DNA from: an uncultured Planctomycetaceae bacterium
GTDB taxonomy: Bacteria > Planctomycetota > Planctomycetia > Planctomycetales > Planctomycetaceae
Length of the DNA: 12,819 nucleotides
Direction of reading: 5' to 3'
NCBI GenBank assembly: GCA_903898975.1
Contig: CAIUHT010000674.1
Span: 1-12,819, forward strand
In this document: positions 7,163 through 12,819 of the stretch, one piece after another
Layout: every line of letters begins with the position of its first letter
How positions within the stretch are numbered: the first letter of the stretch is position 1
The notes under the pieces: model-generated
Databases searched by the model: none
Told to the model about the DNA's origin: nothing
What the model saw: only the letters and a program-made list of their open reading frames with translations
Translations under genes and position numbers: made by a program

Positions 7163-8131
7163 TTACCCCACCCTGATGCGGCCGGTTGCCTCGCGCATCT
7201 TACGCAATCCTGTTCGCGCCACTTCCAGTGGATCCTGTTTCCAGTAGTCGCGGTTGAACAATTCCAGCGAGAGTGTGCCGCGGAATCCCGAGTCGTGCAG
7301 CGACTGCAGGATCGCTGTCAGCGGCGCGACACCGTCTCCCGGATAGACCCGGTGCGAGTCGTTGATGGTCTCACGCGGGGGCTCGGCGGGATAGTCATTC
7401 ATATGGAAAACCTGCACTGCCTCGCCCGACAGCAGTCGCAGCGACTCGAAGCCCGAGCCCCCTTTGTGCAGGTGATAGACATCGGGCAGCACACAGGCCC
7501 GCGGATGATTTGCCGCCGCCACCACATACAGCGTCTCGGCAAGCCGGCTCAGCGTCTGCGAAAACCCCCACACCTCGCACTGGGGAACCACCCCCAGTTC
7601 ATCCCCCAGCTCCAGCAGCGCCCGGTAGCGGGCGGCAATCGTCGCGAGGTCGGGACCCGGTTTGTCGTGTGCCCCGACAGGTGGTGCGGCGATCCGCTTG
7701 CCTCCCAGCCGGGCCAGCAGATCCATGTCCTTCCGCGCCTGCTCAAGTCCGCGCAAGCGGGCCCCCTCGTCATCGACAATCCACTGCGCAAAGCCAATCG
7801 CGCTGCAGACCTCCAGTCCGCTGTCCCGCAACCGGCTCGCCAGGTCGGGGACCGAACCCCCCTCATCGACATAGCGGTGCAGCGCATCCATCCATGGCTC
7901 GATCGCGTCGTAGCCCGCCTCGCGGGCAATCTCGATCTCCCGCACAATCCCCACCTTCTGCTCGCGGATCGTGCTCGTATTCAGGCTGTAGCGGAAGGGA
8001 CCCGCCGCCCGACGATCCTCGGCCTCCGCATTGCAGACGTGGGAAACTACTGGAGCCGCGGAAGCCAGGGCCACACCGCTGGCCCACTGACCGAGAAACT
8101 GACGACGGGGAAGCGCGGGCAGGGCAGACAT
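7163..8131 (-). CDS. Tat-exported TIM-barrel sugar-phosphate isomerase/epimerase-like protein
   Basis: This 322-residue xylose-isomerase-like TIM-barrel protein has a twin-arginine signal: LPRRQFLGQWASGVALASAA, with the RRxFLG motif at about residues 9-14. It is therefore likely folded and metal-loaded in the cytoplasm and then exported. Barrel motifs include REAGYDAIEPWMDAL, CEVWGF (metal Glu), VLPDVYHLHKGG (metal Asp), VFHMNDYP (His) and LSLELFNRDYW (final Glu), so the metal site looks complete. I chose the ATG at 8131 over an in-frame GTG at 8146 because the Tat motif then sits at the usual distance from the N-terminus. There is no clear Shine-Dalgarno sequence. It follows the TIGR03790 gene by 81 bp on the same strand. 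The substrate is unknown; exported members of this superfamily are frequent in Planctomycetes. It differs clearly from the cytoplasmic relative at 2523-3344. Confidence 0.85.
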   Translation of the reverse strand: MSALPALPRRQFLGQWASGVALASAAPVVSHVCNAEAEDRRAAGPFRYSLNTSTIREQKVGIVREIEIAREAGYDAIEPWMDALHRYVDEGGSVPDLASRLRDSGLEVCSAIGFAQWIVDDEGARLRGLEQARKDMDLLARLGGKRIAAPPVGAHDKPGPDLATIAARYRALLELGDELGVVPQCEVWGFSQTLSRLAETLYVVAAANHPRACVLPDVYHLHKGGSGFESLRLLSGEAVQVFHMNDYPAEPPRETINDSHRVYPGDGVAPLTAILQSLHDSGFRGTLSLELFNRDYWKQDPLEVARTGLRKMREATGRIRVG

Positions 8132-8212
8132 GCGAAAGCGAACCACAACAGAGGAATGAAGCCACGCTCCAAGGGGAACGCTGGCAGCCGAGTGACGAGC
8201 CAGTCCGACGAG

Positions 8213-10018
8213 TCAATTCGCCGGTGCGTCGGGGTTTTCAGGTAGTGGAGGTGCCACCCCCGGCGGCCCAATCACCGACTGCAGCCGCAGCGGAAGATCA
8301 GTCACCGACAACGCCGGATTCGTGCGATAAGGAGTGTAAAGCGGGTCCCCCACCAGCGTCATGGCCCAGCTGTGAAAGGGGAGTGTCGCCGAGTACACCT
8401 CGGCCAACGTCAGCCGACCGGTCAGCAGCAGGGGGAAAAAGTCGTCCGGGCGGGGGAACGCCGCCAGGTACGGCTCAAAGGTCGGGCCCAAGGTGGCCGA
8501 CACCCCGTTGTCGAGCATCTTCTTGCACCATACTTTCGAGTCGGGCTTCCGCAATGTTGTCGCTTCACTGCTGGCAATGTGGTAGGCGACTGCCCCCCTC
8601 CGCCAGGTGAACGAATCGCGATAGTTACCCAGCGAGTACCACCCGCAGTACAGCGCGGCATCGGGGCACGCCCCCTCGGCAAACAGTTCTTTCGACGTGT
8701 CGAGCACCACTTCGAGCTGGGTCTTTTCTTTCAGGTATCGGGCCAGCTGATTCAACGCCGCCTCATATTCACCGTAAGAACCGTTGCGGGCCGGTGGTTG
8801 CGCGTCGGTCTCCTTGCGTGCGTCGAGATAGACTTTCCCGGTCAGACCCGCCTGTTCGATCGCCAGGGCATCATCCACCAGCCGACGGACAATCTCGGGA
8901 GTCGACCCATCCAGCCGGGCCACCATCAGGGTGTCAGGACGGGCCGCGGGGAGGCGGGACGACGACCAATGCAGCGGGTTCGGCAACCAGCGAACCAGCC
9001 CATGGTCGGGCCACAGCACCAGCGCCAGTTCACTGTCGAAACTCGCCTGGCTCTCATTCCTGCGAACCACCTCCAACTGCTGAGTGGCCCAGGACAACGC
9101 CACCAGCAACCCGTCCGCCCGCGTAATCAGCTCGAGCAGTTGCATCTCCCGCGTGACCGATTCGGGCTGTAAACTGAGGGCGGCCACGCCGAGCTTCAAC
9201 CCCATCATCTCTCCCTGGCGATTCGCCATCAGCCGGGCCCGCTCAGCCTGTTGCGCGGGTCCAGCGGGCGTCTGCGACTCCAACTGCCTCAGCGACCCCG
9301 AAACCCCCACACCCACCATGTGCAGCATCTCCAGTTGCCGTAGTGCCGACGCGACCGCACGCGAATTCGGTTCCTTGCGACTCCGTTCCTGAACACGCGC
9401 CAGCGCTCGCTGCAGCGGCCCATCCAGGAACTTCGCAAGATCGCCAATCGGGGCGTCAGCGGCCGGGGCGGACAGGACCGCGGGCTCGTCATTCATCACC
9501 CGTTCGAGCGCCGCCGCCGTCGCGATCGTCTCCACACGACACTTCTGGATCGCCGATTCCAGGAACTGCTCGCTCTCTTTGAATGAGGCCGAGTCCTTGG
9601 TCACGGCGTTAATCCGCAGCGGGACGTCATACACCGTCACCAGGCAACGGATCTGACGCGAAGGCTCGCGCGACAGCAGCCATTTGCGAATCGCCGGTCG
9701 CACTCGCCGGTCCCACAGTTCGCGCGACAGGTTCTCGCCCGCGGGCACATCCAGCAGCAGCAGGTTCTCAGCGGGAATGCCCCGGGCCTGCATGTAATAC
9801 CGCGCCAACTGGGCCGACTCCCGCCCCTTGTCGCTCGCCAGCACCCCAACCTCCGCCGGGAGCAACTCCGCAGCCAGCCGCCCCGGCATCCCGCCCCACA
9901 GGCCCAAGGCCAGCCACAGCGCGAGCGACAGTCGCCGACAAAACCATCTCCCCCCAGCGCCCAAGTCGACATGCTTCCAAGCGGACAGCGAATCGTACAT
10001 GGCAGAACAGCGAAGCAT
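8213..10018 (-). CDS. TIGR03790 family protein, exported, with a large helical insertion
   Basis: This protein has about 601 residues and an N-terminal hydrophobic signal (SLALWLALGLWGGMPG, around 31-46, ending LAAELLPAEV). It matches the poorly characterised TIGR03790 family. Family hallmarks are GRESAQLARYYMQARGIP (about 65-82), IRCLVTVYDVPLRI (123-136), FDSELALVLW (327-336), MVARLDGSTPEIVRRLVDDA (365-384), KVYLDARKE, ALYCGWYSLGNY (455-466), and a C-terminal block with TLGPTFEPYLAAFPRPDDFF and SWAMTLVGDPLYTPYR. The GDPLY ending recalls caspase/gingipain-like proteins, but no activity is established. Residues 137-325 form a long helix-rich segment between two conserved blocks. The frame is open to 10228, overlapping the aminotransferase gene, but ATG 10018 is preferred: it has AAAGGT 7 nt upstream, lies outside the neighbour and precedes the signal. 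ATG 10000 is an alternative. Confidence 0.85.
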   Translation of the reverse strand: MLRCSAMYDSLSAWKHVDLGAGGRWFCRRLSLALWLALGLWGGMPGRLAAELLPAEVGVLASDKGRESAQLARYYMQARGIPAENLLLLDVPAGENLSRELWDRRVRPAIRKWLLSREPSRQIRCLVTVYDVPLRINAVTKDSASFKESEQFLESAIQKCRVETIATAAALERVMNDEPAVLSAPAADAPIGDLAKFLDGPLQRALARVQERSRKEPNSRAVASALRQLEMLHMVGVGVSGSLRQLESQTPAGPAQQAERARLMANRQGEMMGLKLGVAALSLQPESVTREMQLLELITRADGLLVALSWATQQLEVVRRNESQASFDSELALVLWPDHGLVRWLPNPLHWSSSRLPAARPDTLMVARLDGSTPEIVRRLVDDALAIEQAGLTGKVYLDARKETDAQPPARNGSYGEYEAALNQLARYLKEKTQLEVVLDTSKELFAEGACPDAALYCGWYSLGNYRDSFTWRRGAVAYHIASSEATTLRKPDSKVWCKKMLDNGVSATLGPTFEPYLAAFPRPDDFFPLLLTGRLTLAEVYSATLPFHSWAMTLVGDPLYTPYRTNPALSVTDLPLRLQSVIGPPGVAPPLPENPDAPAN

Positions 10019-10025
10019 GGCGTCA

Positions 10026-10031
10026 ACCTTT
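10026..10031 (-). promoter_or_regulatory. Ribosome-binding site that fixes the TIGR03790 gene start
   Basis: AAAGGT on the minus strand, 7 nt before the ATG at 10018. It supports that start over the longer open frame that would run into the aminotransferase gene. Confidence 0.55.
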
Positions 10032-10092
10032 GGAAGGGGGGCGTGTGTGGTGTGACCGAACTGGGAGCCGCCCGCGGACGCCACCCGGCGGG

Positions 10093-10950
10093 TCACCCCC
10101 CGCGGGTCAGCTTGCGGAACCGCTCGAGCAGATCCCGCGTCACCGGCCCGGGCTTCCCGGTGCCAATCAGCCGCCCGTCGAGGCTCGTCGCGGGAATCAC
10201 CTCGGCGGCCGTGCCAGTCAGAAAACACTCATCGGCCACGTAGATGTCGTGCCTGACCAGCGTCGTCTCCCGCACTTCATACCCCGCCTGCCGGGCCAGT
10301 TGAATCACGCAATTCCGCGTGATCCCCTCCAGAATCCCTGAATCGGTCGAGGGAGTGCTCAACACCCGGTTCTTCACCAGGAAAATGTTGTCCCCCGTGC
10401 ACTCGGCGACATGCCCCAGGTGATTCATCATGACCGCCTCGACACACCCCGCATCACTCCCCTCGATCTTCGCCAGGATGTTGTTGAGGTAGTTCAGCGA
10501 CTTGATTCGCGCCGACAGCGCCTGCGGATGATTCCGAATCGTGCTCGCCGTAATCAGCCGCAGCCCATCCGCGTACATCTCGGGAGGATACAGCGCGATC
10601 GTGTCGGCAATGATGATCACCTGCGGATCGGCTGTCTTCCGCGGATCCAGCCCCAGCGTCCCCGCTCCGCGCGTCACCACCAGACGCACGTACCCGTCGG
10701 TCAGCTTGTTCGCCGCCACCGTCTCCCGCACCGCCTGCGCCATCGCCGCCGGAGACATCGGAATCTCCAGTCGAATGGCCCGGGCACTCTCGTACAGCCG
10801 GTCAACGTGCTCTTCCAGCAGGAACACTTTCCCCACGTAGACGCGGATCCCCTCGAAGACCCCATCCCCGTAGAGCAGTCCGTGGTCATACACACTGACC
10901 TTGGCTTCCGATTTGTCGACCAGTTGGCCGGCGACGTAGACGAGGCTCAT
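10093..10950 (-). CDS. ilvE: Branched-chain amino-acid aminotransferase (class IV, PLP)
   Basis: This 285-residue fold-type IV PLP aminotransferase would move the amino group between glutamate and the 2-oxo acids of leucine, isoleucine and valine, the last step of their synthesis. Seen in the sequence: the N-terminal strand with VSVYDHGLLYGDGVFEGIRV (18-37), LVVTRG (90-95), the PLP-lysine region ARIKSLNYLNNILA with K150, the AECTGDNIFLV block (182-192) with its cofactor-binding Glu, ILEGITR (206-212) and FLTGTAAEVIP (243-253). The length is right for the short archaeal-like IlvE form. The ATG has GAAGG 6 nt upstream. D-amino-acid aminotransferase and aminodeoxychorismate lyase share the fold; the GVFEGIR and GTAAEV motifs favour a branched-chain enzyme. 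It lies 74 bp upstream of the TIGR03790 gene on the same strand and may head that operon. Confidence 0.93.
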   Translation of the reverse strand: MSLVYVAGQLVDKSEAKVSVYDHGLLYGDGVFEGIRVYVGKVFLLEEHVDRLYESARAIRLEIPMSPAAMAQAVRETVAANKLTDGYVRLVVTRGAGTLGLDPRKTADPQVIIIADTIALYPPEMYADGLRLITASTIRNHPQALSARIKSLNYLNNILAKIEGSDAGCVEAVMMNHLGHVAECTGDNIFLVKNRVLSTPSTDSGILEGITRNCVIQLARQAGYEVRETTLVRHDIYVADECFLTGTAAEVIPATSLDGRLIGTGKPGPVTRDLLERFRKLTRGG

Positions 10951-11267
10951 GGCACGCCTTCAGCAGAAAACGGAAACAACCAGGGTCACGCCCGCCAGGA
11001 CCAACCCTCAATGACGACCGCGACGCCGCGATCTCCTACGCTCGACGCGACCCAAGTCACGCGGACAGCGGCACGGCTTGTCCGGCGGATGGCCGGTGAT
11101 CCACACAGCGAGCACTCCAGTGTGGGGCAATCTCCGCCAGCACCCGCCGAGCCAGTCACTCGCCGAGCCAGCACTCATTTAGCCAGTCACCCACCTCAAG
11201 ATCCACCCGCTGGTCTGCCCTCAGGCTGAGCCCACAAGTCGACTGCCCGCGGCGGGAATTGAGCGGA
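10951..11267. other. Intergenic region with a short tandem duplication
   Basis: 317 bp between the LolD-like gene and the aminotransferase gene, both on the minus strand. I see no gene. It holds an imperfect tandem duplication of 15-16 bp: CGCCGAGCCAGTCACT (11145-11160) followed at once by CGCCGAGCCAGCACT (11161-11175), with AGCCAGTCAC again at 11181-11190. A weak dyad CCACAC / GTGTGG lies at 11101-11125. The promoter of the aminotransferase gene is expected here, but I could not define one. Confidence 0.45.
11145..11175. repeat. Imperfect tandem repeat, unit 15-16 bp
   Basis: Two adjacent copies of CGCCGAGCCAG(T)CACT differ by one inserted T, and a partial third copy lies just beyond. Probably replication slippage in non-coding DNA. 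It is not a CRISPR: the copies abut, with no spacer. Confidence 0.5.
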
Positions 11268-11996
11268 CTACGCCGCTTCTCCCCAGGCCTCGAGGCGCCC
11301 CTCGGCCAGCCGCACGACGCGATGCGCCCGCTGCGCAATCGCTTCATCATGGGTGACCATGATGATAGTTAGCTCATTTTGAGCGTTCAACGCCGTCAAC
11401 AGCTCCATGATCTCGCCGCCGGTCGAGGCGTCGAGGTTGCCCGTCGGTTCGTCGGCGAGCAACACCTCAGGGTTCCCCATGAGCGCCCGGGCAATCGCCG
11501 CCCGCTGCATCTCGCCCCCCGACAACTCGGAAGGTCGGTGCGTCAGTCGATGTCCCAGCCCCACCTTGCCCAACAGCTCCCGCGCCTGATCGCGAAACGC
11601 CTGCCGGTGCTTCCAGAAATCCCACAGCGAATGCCGGATCATCACCGGTGTCAGCACGTTTTCCAGCACGCTCAGTTCGGGCAGCAGGTGATAGAACTGG
11701 AAGATGAACCCGAACACCCGGTTCCGCAGTTCGTCGCGCGACTTCGCCGGGAGATCGTCAATCCGATGCCCATACAACTGCACCTCCCCCACGTCGGGCG
11801 AATCGAGCAGCCCCAGCAGATGCAGCAGTGTGCTCTTCCCCGAGCCCGACTGCCCAATGATCGACACGAACTCGCCCCGCCGCACCTGGAAGTCCACCCC
11901 CCGCAGCACCGGAATCTGGTGCTCTCCCTTCGAGTACGACTTGGCAACAGCCAGCGAAGCAAGGTGCGTCTGGGGCAATTTGATGGTCTCGGACAT
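11268..11996 (-). CDS. lolD: LolD-like ABC transporter ATP-binding protein
   Basis: This 242-residue cytoplasmic ATPase of the MacB/LolD type powers an FtsX-like permease, probably for lipoprotein release from the inner membrane. All nucleotide-binding motifs are present: Walker A GQSGSGKST (48-56), Q-loop Gln at 100 in GFIFQFYHLLPELSVLENV, signature LSGGEMQRAAIARAL (158-172), Walker B VLLADEP (178-184), D-loop GNLD and switch His216 in MVTHDEA. The segment between the Q-loop and the signature holds a few extra residues (SLWDFWKHRQAFRDQ) compared with the short enterobacterial LolD. AGGA lies 11 nt before the ATG, an acceptable but distant Shine-Dalgarno sequence. The permease gene lies upstream on the same strand, 169 bp away. 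The MacB-type macrolide or peptide exporters are close relatives, so lipoprotein transport is the best guess rather than proven. Confidence 0.9.
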   Translation of the reverse strand: MSETIKLPQTHLASLAVAKSYSKGEHQIPVLRGVDFQVRRGEFVSIIGQSGSGKSTLLHLLGLLDSPDVGEVQLYGHRIDDLPAKSRDELRNRVFGFIFQFYHLLPELSVLENVLTPVMIRHSLWDFWKHRQAFRDQARELLGKVGLGHRLTHRPSELSGGEMQRAAIARALMGNPEVLLADEPTGNLDASTGGEIMELLTALNAQNELTIIMVTHDEAIAQRAHRVVRLAEGRLEAWGEAA

Positions 11997-12165
11997 CGGA
12001 AGCGAATCCTGAAGTCGATCGCGGTGAAGTCGGGGACGGAAGAATCAGACCGCACACACTGGAAAATCAGACAAACAGACCGGCAACAGCTCACACCACC
12101 CACCGCCGCTCGGACGTCCGCCCCCCGGGTCCATTCCCCAGGCAGCAGCCCGGCGCGCATCGCGG

Positions 12166-12819
12166 TCAGTCGTTGCGCAGGGCCCGCACCGGGTGCAGGC
12201 CGGCCGCCCGCCGCGCGGGAAGCACGCTGGCCAACGTCGCAATCGTCACCGCCCCAACCGCCACCCAGAACACCATCATCGGATGTGTCCGGGTTGGAAT
12301 GCTGGGGAAGTAGTAGATGGTCTCGTCGAACACCTTGCGGCCTGTGATCCACGTCAGCGCCGCCTCGATCTCGTTGATGTTCCTGACAAACAGCAGCCCC
12401 GCCAGCACCCCCACCCCCGATCCCACCAGCCCCAGGCTCAGCCCGTACGAGAGGAAGATGGTCATCACGCCCCGCGAGCTGGCCCCCAGCGACTTCAGAA
12501 TCCCAATGTCCCGCGTCTTCTCGACCACGATCATGTAGAAGATCGCCAGGATCCCAAACCCCGCCACCGCGATGATCAGGAACAGCAGCACGTTCAGAAT
12601 CGCCGACTCCACCTCCACCGCCGCCAGCAGCGGACCCTGCTTCTTCTCCCAGGTCGAGACGTGGAATGTCCCCGCCGGGAACACCCCCTTCAACTTCTCC
12701 ACCACCCGGTCGGCATTTGCGTAGTCCTTCAGCTTGATCTGGATCCGCGTGATCGACCGCTCGCCCGACTGCGGGTCAATCATCCCCCGCATCCGCTGCA
12801 GCTCTTCAATGTTGCAGAA
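12166..12819 (-). CDS. FtsX-like ABC permease (LolC/E type), C-terminal part
   Basis: The frame is open to the window edge and gives the last 217 residues of a permease whose full length is normally about 400. An extracytoplasmic stretch (about 1-70, containing ITRIQIKLKDYANADRVVEK, a typical MacB-PCD/LolE periplasmic segment) is followed by the FtsX domain with three membrane helices at about 75-99, 118-145 and 181-200. The coupling-helix motif VVEKTRDIGILKSLGAS (98-114) and the ending PARRAAGLHPVRALRND are diagnostic of LolC/E-type permeases. It precedes the LolD-like ATPase gene on the same strand, so the pair should assemble into one transporter. Whether it is LolC or LolE cannot be told from the fragment. 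Confidence 0.9.
   Translation of the reverse strand, partial: FCNIEELQRMRGMIDPQSGERSITRIQIKLKDYANADRVVEKLKGVFPAGTFHVSTWEKKQGPLLAAVEVESAILNVLLFLIIAVAGFGILAIFYMIVVEKTRDIGILKSLGASSRGVMTIFLSYGLSLGLVGSGVGVLAGLLFVRNINEIEAALTWITGRKVFDETIYYFPSIPTRTHPMMVFWVAVGAVTIATLASVLPARRAAGLHPVRALRND

Noticed and set aside
7124..8610. Long plus-strand frames of 366-373 codons opposite the Tat TIM-barrel and TIGR03790 genes
   Set aside because: They are antisense to proteins with clear metal-binding and family motifs and are low in complexity.
10019..10228. N-terminal extension of the TIGR03790 protein to an ATG at 10228
   Set aside because: It would overlap the 3' end of the aminotransferase gene, adds Arg/Asp-rich sequence before the signal peptide, and ATG 10018 has a ribosome site.
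10411..12347. Plus-strand frames of 272 and 322 codons opposite ilvE and lolD
   Set aside because: His/Arg/Gln/Pro-rich antisense shadows of two well-supported genes.

Overview
The window looks like ordinary chromosome from a GC-rich member of the Planctomycetes (Planctomycetia). The reasons are a TIGR03790-family protein, a secreted beta-propeller protein with the C-terminal beta-sandwich common in that phylum, two xylose-isomerase-like TIM-barrel proteins (one with a Tat signal), weak or missing Shine-Dalgarno sites at many starts, and long gene-poor spacers. This is inferred from protein families; there is no rRNA or marker gene in the window to settle it. I see no phage, IS element, CRISPR array, tRNA or rRNA.

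Layout. 2-1206 (+): the 3' part of phoU followed after 2 bp by a complete PhoB-type response regulator, the end of a phosphate-response operon. 1207-2057: about 850 bp with no convincing gene and no adjacent PhoR kinase. 2058-2232 (-): a very small transcription unit, a 25-residue Lys/Ala peptide like the tail of a histone H1-like protein. It has its own Shine-Dalgarno site and a strong intrinsic terminator, and the DNA upstream (2330-2422) is rich in dyad repeats. 2523-3344 (-): a cytoplasmic TIM-barrel isomerase/epimerase. 3345-3765: a divergent intergenic region. 3766-5196 (+): cardiolipin synthase. 5511-7058 (+): an uncharacterised secreted beta-propeller protein related to glycosidases. 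7059-7106: an inverted repeat between convergent genes. 7163-8131 (-), 8213-10018 (-) and 10093-10950 (-): a Tat-exported TIM-barrel protein, a secreted TIGR03790 protein and a branched-chain aminotransferase. They are co-oriented with gaps of 74-81 bp and may be co-transcribed in the order aminotransferase, TIGR03790, TIM barrel. 11268-11996 (-) and 12166-12819 (-): a LolD-type ATPase and the C-terminal part of its FtsX-like permease partner, which runs off the window.

How the genes relate. PhoU and PhoB act together in phosphate sensing. The LolD-like ATPase and the permease form one ABC system for lipoprotein release or a related envelope function. Cardiolipin synthase and the exported proteins also belong to the envelope. 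The most noteworthy item is the minimal Lys/Ala peptide gene at 2155-2232, which is short enough that standard gene callers would normally drop it.
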